Source: Acanthosepion esculentum
Taxonomy: Eukaryota > Mollusca > Cephalopoda > Sepiida > Sepiidae
Assembly: GCA_964036315.1 (NCBI GenBank)
Contig: OZ038500.1
Span: 58,928,446-58,992,445 of the forward strand
Length of the DNA: 64,000 nucleotides
Reading direction: 5' to 3'
The translations under genes were made by a program, and so were the position numbers. This document shows, piece by piece, positions 1 through 8,835 of this stretch. Under the pieces are notes generated by a model. That model was not told the origin of the DNA and made no database searches. It saw nothing but the letters and a program-made list of their open reading frames with translations. Every line of letters begins with the position of its first letter. The stretch's first letter is position 1.

Positions 1-57
1 TCTACACCCCAGTATGTCTGAAGATTTTAATTAATTTTTTTAATAATTTTTATCGTT

Positions 58-60
<3 letters not shown>

Positions 61-112
<52 letters not shown>
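61..112. repeat. (AT)n microsatellite
   Basis: Pure alternating TA for about 52 bases. Confidence 0.98.
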
Positions 113-114
<2 letters not shown>

Positions 115-880
115 TGGGTAGAAGGAAATGGCACGTTTGAGTGTCTTTTTATGCGGTCGTGCATCAGGAAATACCGAGAAGGCGAGAATATTTCGTTCTA
201 AAAATTTAACTTCTGTACCCCAAAATTTTTCAGCGGTAACTTTTGCCTCTTAGCAAACACACGCTGCCATAAACTGCTAATTAGTAACGAGCAAACGAAT
301 CGGCAGTCTCTCTACAGTTACTCCATTTCTCTCCCTCTCCTTCACTGACAAGTAGTCGGCAAAATTTCCAAAGCGGCTAGTTAACAAAAACAATTAATTA
401 AAACAGTTTTCTTCTGCTAACAAAACGGCTAACTGGATTTTCATCAAGACGAAAAGGCAGTTAAGTTTTTGTTTATTGGTCTCAAGAATACGTAGAAGAT
501 AACTGAGCCGTAACCTAAAGGATCAGGGATTTTAGGATTAGTTTTTAAGATTTTTCCTAATATTTTAATGTCATATTCATTAAGCTTCGGGCTTCTTGTT
601 TTTAATTTTAAGATGAATTTTTTTCTGATTAGTACTTATATCATCATCACCTTTAAAGTAGTTGTTTTTTCATCACCTTTGAATCTGATTTTTTTAAATA
701 TTGTTTTAGTCTTCGATTTTACTGAGCTTATTATCTGGTCATTGGTCCATGTACCATTTTTATCTTGACTTCACTTAATCCTTTGCCAAGAGCCGATTAC
801 CCCAAATATCAAGTAACCTGCATGAAATATGAATAAATATGTAGTGACATCATTAAATATTTAAAAAATCTTTAATATTA
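113..880. other. Unexplained AT-rich stretch
   Basis: No gene, RNA or recognised repeat is seen. The only open frame (568-768) is a run of hydrophobic and Phe codons typical of AT-rich noncoding DNA. Confidence 0.5.
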
Positions 881-1060
881 TTTACATTATTTACATTGTT
901 CGGACAGTTGTCCTCATCTTTGTTGTCATATTCACGAAGTTTCGACCGTTGTACGCTTCGGCCTTCTTCAGGTGATTGGAATTTCGAACCGAACCCTTTA
1001 TTTCGTCCACCGGGTAGATTGTTCTAGTTCCACGTGCCATGCCACTTTCGGATATCTCAG
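880..1060 (-). mobile_element. SINE O2 fragment, 3' half
   Basis: The minus strand reads the shared body of this family: CACGTGGAACTAGAAC, AAATAAAGGGTTCGG, then CTGAAGA, a GGCCG/CGGTC hairpin and GAAAC, then an ACAAAGATGAGGACAA-type tail. The same string recurs at 26.1-26.7, 27.7-28.2 and 30.8-31.4 kb. The tRNA-like head is absent, so this copy is 5'-truncated. Confidence 0.75.
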
Positions 1061-1129
1061 TTTCATTTATGTCCCTTTAAATCAATTCTTTAAGTTTTTT
1101 TTTCACCTTTACTGTGGCTAGTTATTCAA

Positions 1130-1250
1130 CTCACAAAGAAATAAAGGGTTCTCTAAAAAAAATTCCATTCACCAGAACAAGACCGAAATAGGGTAAATAA
1201 TTACAATACTTCATCGCAGAAATATAGACAGACAACTAATATTATACGAA
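1130..1250 (+). mobile_element. Decayed SINE O2 fragment
   Basis: AAATAAAGGGTTC, ATTCCATTCACC and, at the end, CAGAAATATAGACAGA match the body and extreme 3' tail of SINE O2 in plus orientation. The hairpin part is deleted. It lies tail to head with the minus-strand copy just before it. Confidence 0.5.
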
Positions 1251-1655
1251 AATATTAGAAACAAATTAAGATAACATCTTCATAGTTCAGATTCATCTAA
1301 ACTTATTATCGATTTAGACGAATTTTTGGAATAAGCATTTTCAGAAGCTTAGACAATCGAACAAGGGAAATGGGAGAAAGTTGACCACATATGTCATGGT
1401 CAGGTCATATGAACAGAGACATCAAATGGGGCCAATATGGATTTCTTCTGAATGGACTGAGAACAAGAGCAAGTCTAAAGGCTATGAGAAGAAGAAAGGA
1501 TACACAAATGTTAATCACCTGCGGATAAAAGAACTCGGACCAAAGAGCACATCTGTATGGCATACATTCCTAGCGAACCCTATGTTCCTTTCTCTGAAAG
1601 AAAGATTTCGATATAAACAATTACACAACAGCGAAAAAAGATAAGAAATAGTCAA
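1251..1655. other. Unexplained stretch
   Basis: An 87-codon open frame at 1381-1644 is rich in Lys, Glu and Tyr and matches no family I recognise. It has no neighbouring splice or promoter signal I would defend. Confidence 0.4.
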
Positions 1656-2115
1656 GAGTCAGATCGGAACTTAAACGGAGTATTGCTGTCATATCTGGGC
1701 TGGTGCTGCGGAATCCTCACAGCCCTGCCTTGACAGAGTTCAAAAGTGATTACACAGCCTTGCAGGAGACGAACCATGTTATACTGTTGTATCGTTGTTA
1801 GCCCCTGCCTATCATCGATACAGTCCCAAAACGTTTCTATGTCCTTGTGGGTGAGGAATTATTTTACATCCTCTTTTCACAAACGTCGCAAGTATGTCGC
1901 TATTCCCATGGAAAGTGCTCAAATAAACTACATTCATCAGTTCCAGCCTTCGCGGCTACGACCCGCTATGCTACGCCCATTGTAGCAAATAACAAACATT
2001 CCATTCTTCCGCTGTTTTGTGTAATCAACTCGCAACTGTTTCTCTGTACACCTTGACTTCGAGTGCCACTCGGGCCTTGTACAGGATGAAAATCATTGTA
2101 AAAAACTAAAAAAAA
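1656..2115 (+). pseudogene. LINE-B reverse transcriptase C-terminal relic
   Basis: Plus-strand translation gives WAGAAESSQPCLDRVQK, then FHKRRKYVAIPMESAQ and RYATPIVANNKHS across several frames. These are decayed versions of the post-RT region of non-LTR retrotransposon ORF2 (the ...GGA..S.L..LDR.Q, SHRR.VA.L.L.YRY.HGKCS and R.H.Y..  blocks). The copy ends in the ATGAAAATCATTGTAA tail and an A-rich run at 2101-2130, as expected for a LINE 3' end. It is broken by frameshifts and cannot encode a working protein. The same family recurs at 2.15-2.48, 4.25-4.43, 44.4-44.66 and 47.0-47.74 kb. The clade is not certain; jockey/CR1-like is the nearest guess. Confidence 0.65.
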
Positions 2116-2144
2116 AACAAAAAAAAAAAACTATGCCAAATGTT

Positions 2145-2480
2145 AAAACTAGTTCCATCAGTTCAGACCTTCACGGTAAAGACCTGTCATGACACGTACC
2201 CGGTATCAAATAATCTTCATTAATTTCCTATTCCATTAATAAGGAAGAAGTTCCACTCAGACAGTTTCTTCCCCAGAAATGTCACTATGTGAAACAAACA
2301 CCTGAGAGGATGCAGCTCAAAGCAATCCAATCTTAACCTCTTGAAGTGTAAGGTCAACCGATATCCATCGTACATATCCTCATAATATCCACATCTTTTT
2401 CTTTCTTATTTTCCCCGCAACTGATTCAGTAACTTTCTACATTGAACGGCTCTTGGGCCTTGTATCGGTTGAAGAATTGT
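2145..2480 (+). pseudogene. LINE-B ORF2 C-terminus and 3' UTR, second copy
   Basis: Plus-strand frames contain KFHSDSFFPRNVTM and, further on, NLNLLKCKVNRYPSYI. These correspond to the conserved last block of the LINE ORF2 product (SFFPRT..LWN.LP.GCFP..YNL..FK..VNRYL). It is followed by a GCTCTTGGGCCTTGTA 3' UTR motif that is shared with the copy just upstream (CACTCGGGCCTTGTACAGG). The two copies are tandem and in the same orientation, possibly two insertions or a duplication. Stops and frameshifts are present. Confidence 0.65.
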
Positions 2481-2489
2481 AAGAGATAA

Positions 2490-2513
2490 TAGATAGACAT
2501 ATATATATATCTA

Positions 2514-2548
<35 letters not shown>

Positions 2549-2590
2549 GAAGGAAATAGATAAATAGATAGATAGAGAGAGAGAGAGGTG
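2490..2590. repeat. Compound AT / CT / GATA microsatellite
   Basis: (TA)n, (CT)n, (TA)n and then GATA/GAGA units in succession. Confidence 0.95.
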
Positions 2591-2987
2591 GGAAAAGATG
2601 ATGGAAATAAAACAATATAATGAATAAAAAGCTAGAAAAATACAACGAATTAAAGACAGTCTGTAACCTTTAAAACTTGCAGGCAATTAATATGTCAGAA
2701 GATGCATAAATATATTAACGTTTTGTCATATAAGCGTCCTGGTTAAAAGCAATTGAAAATAAAAACAGAACAAAATGCGTTTATGCGCAAATTTTGCGTT
2801 GGTTGTGAAATAACGTCTAGGAAAATCATATAAAAATACAATAAAAACTAAACTAAACAGATTGACCTTAGCGGTTGAATAAAAAACACGGTTCAAGTAA
2901 GGATATTAAGAGGTTAAACTTGTAATAGTCAGGTTGATTGACTGCTTATTTTTTATTATTTATCGACACTTTGTTGCTTTTTTAAAA

Positions 2988-2988
<1 letters not shown>

Positions 2989-3056
<68 letters not shown>
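2989..3056. repeat. (AT)n microsatellite
   Basis: About 66 bases of pure TA, directly abutting the inverted-repeat element that follows. Confidence 0.97.
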
Positions 3057-3058
<2 letters not shown>

Positions 3059-3536
3059 TGATAGAAAATCTTAGGAGGATTTTTAGATAATCATAATTGA
3101 GTAATTCATCGAGTCTAGAAGAAATCTCAACAGAATGCAGAAAGCAAATTACTTTATTATGATTATCTCAAATCCTCCTAATAATTTCTATCACTTGTAT
3201 ATCCTTGCTTAAAGCAGCTTCTTATGCTCTGGATGGAGCGGCTTGGGATAGTAGTCGTGTCTCGTGGGGGCACAGTCCTATGGGTAAGGGAAACTATGAT
3301 GAGTTACACCATGGAATAATTTGTGAAGAGTGGCGCTATATCGAGTCTAATTCCTTACCTCTTCGTCACCGTGACCCGTTGGTACAGTTGGTATGACGCT
3401 TGCATCGTAACAGTCCGGGTTCGATTCTCGGTAGTGGATGCGCACGGCTGATGAGTCACAAATACAGGACAAAACGCCCATCCTGAGCTTTCTGAATTCT
3501 GTTAAGTTTTCTTCTAGACTCGATGAATTACTTAAT

Positions 3537-3540
<4 letters not shown>
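3057..3540 (+). mobile_element. SINE O6-like element between inverted repeats
   Basis: Two nested inverted-repeat relations are visible. A roughly 40-base arm at 3058-3097 pairs with 3154-3194. A roughly 50-base arm at 3094-3145 (containing TCATCGAGTCTAGAAGAA) pairs with 3488-3540. Inside, 3385-3440 is tRNA-like: an A-box-like TGGTACAGTTGGTATGA and a B-box-like GGGTTCGATTC. It is followed by GCTGATGAGTCACAAA, CAGGACAAAACG and CCTGAGC, which resembles a degenerate minimal hammerhead core. Both outer ends touch (AT)n. The open frame at 3205-3396 is not considered a gene. Confidence 0.6.

Positions 3541-3594
<54 letters not shown>
3541..3594. repeat. (AT)n microsatellite
   Basis: Pure TA of about 54 bases at the outer end of the preceding element. 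Confidence 0.97.
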
Positions 3595-3596
<2 letters not shown>

Positions 3597-3919
3597 CAAT
3601 GAATCATTCATACAGAAAACAGATATAGAAGTTAATGATAAAATGGCGAGAATACATCTTTGCAAACAATTTACTAAGAGACATTAACCCGGAACCTGTA
3701 AATGAATGTTATGATCCCTGTTTATAAATTTCAGTTGAATAAGGTCTTTTTTTATATATTTACGAGCTTTCATCTGTTCCTACCGATATCATCTGGTAAG
3801 AAAATATTTATAAGATATAAGTTCTTTTTATATATATATATAGAAAAAGACCTTATTCAACTGTAATTTAATATTGTAATGTAATAAATTGTAATGTAAA
3901 TTGAACTGCACCACATACT

Positions 3920-3967
<48 letters not shown>

Positions 3968-4240
3968 TAGTACATAGTTAAGATATAAGATATAAATCCC
4001 GTCCAGATATATTATTACTCTGTTTTCCATTGACCAACTTTCGGTTCGTTTTGCATTATTCTTCGACACGGTAAGCCTTATTCCTACTGCTTTTGCCACC
4101 GTGACTACATCCTGTGGTAAGTAATGTGAGTGTACATACACATTTACTCATTTCATTGTCATGCTGATTTGTTTTTTTTTTTACTTTTTATTTTCATTTT
4201 TTTTAAATTTAGTCCAGCAATACAAGAGCCAAGGTAGAGT
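3595..4240. other. Stretch with a 20-bp perfect inverted repeat and (AT)n
   Basis: The arms at 3732-3751 (CAGTTGAATAAGGTC plus Ts) and 3844-3863 are perfect reverse complements, 92 bases apart. An (AT)n tract lies at 3918-3966. No gene is seen; the open frame at 3857-4141 runs through the AT tract. Confidence 0.6.
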
Positions 4241-4440
4241 GTTGCCGAGAGTGATTGTTGTAAACGAGTGGCAAAGAGGAACTAAAATGTTCATGTTATG
4301 AGGATATGTAAAACGGATATCGCTCAACCCGGCACTTGAAGAGGTTAACCTTGTAGTGGTCAGGTTGATTGTTTGATTATCTTTTTTATGATTTATCGAC
4401 CCTTTGTGGCTTTTTTTAAAGCTGAAATATTTTTATCTTG
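4241..4440 (-). pseudogene. LINE-B C-terminal end fragment
   Basis: The minus strand encodes VNLFKCRVERYPFYISS and then a stop. This is the same terminus as NLNLLKCKVNRYPSYI at 2.36 kb. It is followed in the 3' direction by UTR sequence containing GGCTCTTGTATTGC. The adjoining 4340-4430 segment (GTCAGGTTGATTG) also recurs at 2910-2945. Confidence 0.6.
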
Positions 4441-4524
4441 TATGAATTAGTCTTTATTTGTTTAGCGGGTGAATATCACACCAACAGTTTTTTTAGCATA
4501 AAGAAGAATTCTCCAAATGCACTT

Positions 4525-4645
4525 CTATTATTTAACCCATAGTTTGTGGAAATGGATTCATACCTTTCCCAACGGTATTTAAGGGTAAGTAGATGTAACA
4601 AACACGACTGGAATTCGAACACTCTTCCACCAATTTGTAATAAAT
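4525..4645 (-). mobile_element. SINE O1 fragment
   Basis: The minus strand carries the tRNA-like B box (GTTCGAATTCCAGTCG-type) and the family body GAAAGGTATGAATCCAT and TATGGGTTAAATA. About ten copies occur in the window. The family resembles the tRNA-derived SINEs known from octopus; assignment to a named family is not possible here. Confidence 0.6.
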
Positions 4646-4739
4646 GATTCAGCAAAGCATCTTCTAAGAAATGTGTTCTACGAAGTAACAGTTCTTATTA
4701 GCAACATAAAGTGAAAGGAATGGGGATGATTTTACACCA

Positions 4740-5010
4740 TTAATATATGGCGGGCCGTAGCTGTGAAGCCCTAAGCTGGTGGTACTAATTGATTGATAAG
4801 TTTTCCATGGTTTATCAACCTTTTTTAGATTATTTAAAACCAGAATATATTTTCCGATTGTAAGAATTGGGGGGATAATAATGATTTCCCAATACACGTC
4901 TTGCTCATTAACCCATAGCTGGGAGAAATTATACCTTTCCGAAGAGTATTTGAGCGTAAGTAGTATAACGAACCCAACTGGAATTGGAACTCGGCTCTCC
5001 GACTAGCATC
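4740..5010 (-). mobile_element. SINE O1 copy, decayed
   Basis: The minus strand shows GGAGAGCCGAGTTCCAATTCC, GTTCGTTATAC, CTCTTCGGAAAGGTATAA and TATGGGTTAATGAG, the O1 head and body in order. The segment 4790-4860 is an extra tail also seen near 4.4 kb. Confidence 0.6.
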
Positions 5011-5102
5011 TAAACTTACAGAATGTGGTATGTTTAAACGGTCACCCATCTAGGTACTGACTGACCGGACAGCGACGTTGCTTAACTTCAGTGATTGTAC
5101 AG

Positions 5103-5104
<2 letters not shown>

Positions 5105-5176
<72 letters not shown>
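5105..5176. repeat. (AT)n microsatellite at the outer end of a pseudo-LTR
   Basis: About 72 bases of pure TA. It forms the outer left end of the inverted pseudo-LTR pair that brackets the Penelope-like fragment. Confidence 0.97.
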
Positions 5177-5177
<1 letters not shown>

Positions 5178-5181
<4 letters not shown>

Positions 5182-5400
5182 AAAGGTAATAAATCTATTT
5201 GTATATAATCTAAGTGGATCCTAGTAATATAAAATATTAAAACTGATCCACAAATGAGCTCAATGTACTTATTATACGGACCAAATAGTACTAAACACAT
5301 AAAATCCAAAATTACCTCATATGGAGAATAGGCCTATTTAAACCGACGAAAACTTCGTCAGTGTCATTCAACCCCGGTATATAGAGTTCGTGTAGGAATT
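5178..5400 (-). mobile_element. Left pseudo-LTR of the Penelope-like element
   Basis: On the minus strand this reads CGGGGTTGAATGACACTGACGA, a GACGAA/TTCGTC hairpin, GGTTTAAATAGGCCTATT, CATATGAGGTAATTTT, and then GTGGATC...GATCCAC before (AT)n. The inner half is repeated inverted at 6850-6950. The outer half (GGTGGATCCTAGTAATAT, ACTGATCCACA) recurs at 53758-53835. Inverted pseudo-LTRs are a known feature of Penelope-like elements. Confidence 0.65.
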
Positions 5401-6139
5401 AGAAATTTAACTGTGACAACTGTCGAAAAATTAGTACAGAATTTATCCATTTCAATGTTTCACTCAGAAGAAAGGCACGAGACATTGCCTTAAAGGAAAG
5501 AAGTTTTATAAAATTAAACCCGAATATTAACCTTATGACCTTAAATTGGGGTATTATGAAGAATGAAGTGTTAATTTGAAACTAAAAGAAGAACAAAAAG
5601 GGGGTCTTCTGAATTTTTGTTTTTTTCAGACAAGGTTAAGTTTAAAAAAACAAACTACTTAAAAATATTCTTCCAAAGATAAATTATACTTAAAAATAAG
5701 ATATATTCAATAAAGTCAATAAATTAAAAAATAAGTTATATTTAGATAATTTACATTAAAATTAAGTAAGATTATATTTAAAAATATAATTAATAAAAAA
5801 ATCTGGTTATATTAAAGAATAAAAAATATTATAAGATAAAACAAATTCTACATTAGGAAAAAAAAATAACTTTAAAGAAAGTTAAATCAAAAACAAGTCA
5901 TACTTAAAAAAATCTAAGAATACAAAGTTATATTTAAAAAATATATAGGTAAAGAGGTGTAAGTGAAAAAGGAAAGAGAATTCTTAGAACAGACGAGAAT
6001 TAAAGATATAATTAATATGGTGCAGAAATGGAAATATAGAAATTAAAATTAGTTATACATTCGGCATTTAAAGAGTTAGAGAATAGAGTAAATAATAGAG
6101 TAAAATCTATATTATAGAAATTTGAATATATTTTATTTC
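5401..6139. other. A/T-rich interior of the Penelope-like element
   Basis: Strongly A-rich, with many short TTAAAAA-type words. No domain can be read with confidence on either strand. It lies between the two inverted pseudo-LTRs, so it probably belongs to the element. Confidence 0.4.
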
Positions 6140-6780
6140 GATATTTTAAAACTAATCCATCCCCTTGATTCAATAGTTTGCTTTGATTATTGTATTTTAT
6201 TATTCTAATCTTTTCTTGTAAAGTTACACCAATCTCTAAGACTATTAGGAATATGTACGGAACCTATAATCTTGCAATCTATTTGTGGGTTCAGACCTTC
6301 AGTTCCTGGTGTTTTAATTTAGGGTTGGTAAAAGAGTGCCTATGGGTATAACATCTCTATTTCTATTCCCCCGCGGAAATTCCAATGTAAACATTATAAT
6401 TCTTCATATTTTCTTTTGGGGAAACGGTTACTGGTTATACAACCCTTGTAGATCTGCATTTTCCCTCAACTGGACAAATTCCTTCATATCTACAATCCTG
6501 GGAGGGTTCAATACCGGGTTTGTTGTTTATCTCATAGAAATTATTTACAATATAGTTATTATGAGAGTTAATAATTGTGTACATGTTATTGGTACAGGAG
6601 TAACTAATTTCAATCATTTTCCTACTGAAGATCATACTTAGAGGGTTGTTTTTATGAGAAAGTTTATTTATGAACTTTAGAAAATATTGTCCGATATTAA
6701 TATTTGGTAGTTTGAAGAGGGGTGGGAATGAACGATATAATTTTTCTCTTTCTATTTCTGTGTCTACATATCACTTCAGA
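6140..6780 (-). pseudogene. Penelope-like element, linker and GIY-YIG relic
   Basis: Minus-strand translation gives NINIGQYFLKFINKLSHKNN, then ISYSCTNNMYTIINSHNN, then the Cys motif CRYEGICPVEGKC, and finally YIGISAGE and HRHSFTNPKLKHQ after in-frame stops. This is the order found after the reverse transcriptase of Penelope-like elements: the conserved ..YSC..N....I..HN linker, a CXC/CP.G.C zinc-knuckle-like segment, then the GIY-YIG endonuclease. Stop codons interrupt the GIY-YIG part and its C-terminal half is not recognisable, so this copy is dead. The reverse transcriptase body is missing. The element is flanked by inverted pseudo-LTRs at 5.18-5.40 and 6.85-6.95 kb. Confidence 0.8.
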
Positions 6781-6849
6781 TATTTTAGTGCTACTTATGG
6801 GGGTTAGATAATATAATTTATTGTTAAAATAACTTTTATGGAGAGAATT

Positions 6850-6950
6850 TTCATATTTTCAGTCTATATAACGGGGTTGAATAACACTGACGAATTTTTT
6901 GTTGGTTGAAATAGGTCTATTCCTCATATGAGGTGATTTTATGTATATAC
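6850..6950 (+). mobile_element. Right pseudo-LTR of the Penelope-like element
   Basis: CGGGGTTGAATAACACTGACGA, GGTTGAAATAGGTC and CCTCATATGAGGTGATTTTA match the left pseudo-LTR in inverted orientation. It also runs outward into (AT)n. Confidence 0.7.
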
Positions 6951-6951
6951 C

Positions 6952-7007
<56 letters not shown>
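6952..7007. repeat. (AT)n microsatellite at the outer end of a pseudo-LTR
   Basis: Pure TA directly after the right pseudo-LTR. Confidence 0.97.
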
Positions 7008-7010
<3 letters not shown>

Positions 7011-7166
7011 AATAATAAAATACTTTTTTTAAAAATTAAAATCTTCAGACACACTGCGTTGTATATTAATATTTTTTCGTTTTTATGATTATTTCAGTTT
7101 GATTCTTCGACTAGTTTCGGGCAACATGGCCATCAAAGAAGAAAAAAATTCTGCTTGCTGGTAGGA

Positions 7167-7197
<31 letters not shown>

Positions 7198-7221
7198 TAA
7201 AAGTGAACGTAGAAGTCAACA

Positions 7222-7270
7222 CTTAGAGGCGACAGTCTGTTTCATGCTAGATGCAATCGTCGGGCCACCT
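7222..7270 (-). ncRNA. Degenerate hammerhead ribozyme, family B
   Basis: Reading the minus strand: a stem I strand GTGGC, core CCGACGA (expected CUGANGA, two T-to-C changes), a TTGC/GCAT stem II with loop ATCTA, GAAA, a short CAGACTG stem III, the site GTC, and GCCTC completing stem I. The architecture is type I hammerhead, but the core changes make cleavage unlikely. A second copy lies at 56521-56566 with an intact CTGATGA. Confidence 0.55.
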
Positions 7271-7366
7271 ATTTGTAAAAACAATACGCTAGATTTAGTT
7301 GTGTAACTCTACCGAGTGAAGACACGAAATTAGTTGTGTTTCAATCCTGGCTTGAGGCATTCGGGA

Positions 7367-7421
7367 GTCTAGTCGCACTGAGGAGCTGTGATACAGCGAA
7401 ACAGTACTGTTTGTGAATGAC
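7367..7421 (+). ncRNA. Type I hammerhead ribozyme, copy 1
   Basis: Stem I is GTC (7367-7369) with GAC (7419-7421), an internal loop TAG/AT, and TCGCA (7373-7377) with TGTGA (7412-7416). The core is CTGAGGA (7378-7384). Stem II is GCTGT/ACAGC with loop GAT. GAAA is at 7398-7401. Stem III is CAG/CTG with a two-base loop. U16.1 is at 7410 and the cleavage base is T7411 (a GUU site). All conserved core bases of the hammerhead are present. The GUU site and the two-base stem III loop may lower activity. Confidence 0.85.
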
Positions 7422-7669
7422 ATAATTTATCTCTTGAAAATACATTTCAATTGAGCACTGTTGAGTGATAAGCTAATTCTATAAACAACAGCCACCTTCA
7501 CTAATGCAAAGCTCTTCAGTAAAATGAATGGAGCACTTTGGCTGATTGGCATTTGTTTACATTTGTAAAAATAATACGCTAGATTTAGTTGTGTAACTCT
7601 ACCGAGTGAAGATAACTCTGGCTGACACCAAATTAGTTGTGTTTCAATCCTGGCTTGAGGCATTCGGAA

Positions 7670-7724
7670 GTCTAGTCGCACTGAGGAGCTGTGATAAAGC
7701 GAAACAGTACTGTCTGTGAATGAC
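7670..7724 (+). ncRNA. Type I hammerhead ribozyme, copy 2
   Basis: Same fold as copy 1: GTC (7670-7672)/GAC (7722-7724), TCGCA/TGTGA, core CTGAGGA (7681-7687), GAAA (7701-7704), stem III CAG/CTG and a canonical GUC site with cleavage after C7714. Stem II is GCTGT with AAAGC, so one G-C pair is changed to a G-A mismatch. The distance to the cleavage site of copy 1 is 303 nt. Confidence 0.85.
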
Positions 7725-7734
7725 ACACACACAC

Positions 7735-7768
<34 letters not shown>

Positions 7769-7846
7769 GTATATATATACATATATATATATACATGTAT
7801 ATATATACATATATATACATATATATATACATATGTATATATATAC

Positions 7847-7898
<52 letters not shown>

Positions 7899-7899
7899 T
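7725..7899. repeat. (CA)n then (AT)n with TATAC/TATG interruptions
   Basis: ACACAC followed by a long AT tract carrying regularly spaced ATAC and GTAT variants. It gives Tyr-Ile open frames on both strands that are artefacts. Confidence 0.97.
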
Positions 7900-7994
7900 A
7901 GATATGCTATTTCTGGATATTGAACTATTTTACACTATAAATATAGTACCTTTTAAGCGATAGTGTACCTCTCTGTCTTTCTCCCTCTCCCACA

Positions 7995-8046
7995 CACGTG
8001 CACACACACACACACACACGTGTGTGTGTGTGTGTGTGTGTGTGTC
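7995..8046. repeat. (CA)n(GT)n palindromic microsatellite
   Basis: A CA run changes at one point to a GT run of similar length, producing a near-perfect inverted repeat of dinucleotides. Confidence 0.95.
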
Positions 8047-8558
8047 TGTGTAATTTTGTCGTTGAAAATATTCAATCGCGTGGTTTATGCCATGCTCACC
8101 AGACTCAGTGGGAATCAACCTATGACTTGTTCTGAATTTTTGCAATAAATCTCCTCCCGACTCCTGCCTTGATAGAAAATTTGAACGAGATATGCCAACG
8201 CTTAGACAAATAGAAAACCGGAAAGACGTTAGAAATCAAATGTTGTTTGCCAGTTTGCAACGTTGTCGAAGATTTTTTTTTTTTAGACAGAAATGTGTCT
8301 TTGAAATATTGTGTTCTTTTTAAATTTTCAAGCTGCTTGATAATGTGGAGAGTTTCCTGATGCCTTTTGTAGAAATTTTACTGACAGCTTCAAATATAAG
8401 TTCTAGGTACTGTGTATATTTTTATGTATATGCTCTTAGTGTTAACATTATCCCCCCCCCAAAAAAAAGGTTTCGCTTGATGTTCTTCATGTTTCTCCCT
8501 GACTGAATACGAAGGTAGATAGATCGATAGATATGCTCGAACTGAGAAATATAGATAG

Positions 8559-8589
<31 letters not shown>

Positions 8590-8617
8590 ATATAGAAACA
8601 AAAAGAACACTTATACT
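8047..8617. other. Unexplained stretch with GATA/GA microsatellite
   Basis: A (GATA)n and (GA)n tract lies at 8515-8590. Nothing else is recognised. Confidence 0.5.
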
Positions 8618-8835
8618 TTACACCAGGAAGAGACAGTTGAAATTTTTAGGGCATAATAAAGAAAGAGGGCTTGGAAAATTTAATACTCACATGACAGACT
8701 AAAGGCAAGGAGGACAGAAAAAACAATGTATAACCTACCTAGCCAGCTGGTGTAAATGGATGGCAGAACAGGGTTATAGGGAGGTAACAAAAAGACAAAA
8801 TTTATTAAAACAGGAAATATGCGTCGCCATATTCC
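8618..8835 (+). pseudogene. LINE-C ORF2 C-terminal relic
   Basis: Plus-strand frames contain KERGLGKFNT and then WMAEQGYREVTKRQNLL, with stops between. This is the end of a LINE ORF2 product (the ..LGH..R.EGLENL...G..EGKR.RGR...YL..L..WM blocks seen in other LINE-C copies at 11.5, 19.1, 29.1 and 32.0 kb). A truncated, frameshifted copy. Confidence 0.65.

Larger units (their letters stand above)
7267..7724 (+). mobile_element. Retrozyme-like tandem array with hammerheads
   Basis: A partial unit (7267-7411) is followed by a full unit (7412-7714) of 303 nt, measured from one predicted cleavage site to the next. The units share ATACGCTAGATTTAGTTGTG, CCGAGTGAAGA and TTTCAATCCTGGCTTGAGG, and each ends in a hammerhead. 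The first unit has a small deletion before the B-box-like TTTCAATCC. The array runs straight into (CA)n and (AT)n. No protein is encoded. Direct hammerhead repeats at about 300 nt match the published description of retrozymes: small nonautonomous retroelements that make circular RNA and are thought to use Penelope-like machinery. Related copies are at 16.9 (minus), 52.7 and 56.05 kb. Confidence 0.8.

Noticed and set aside
5330..5400. Hammerhead in the pseudo-LTR at CTGACGA with TTCGTC hairpin
   Set aside because: CTGACGA and a hairpin are present, but GAAA is offset by GGTT and no cleavage site or stem III is found.
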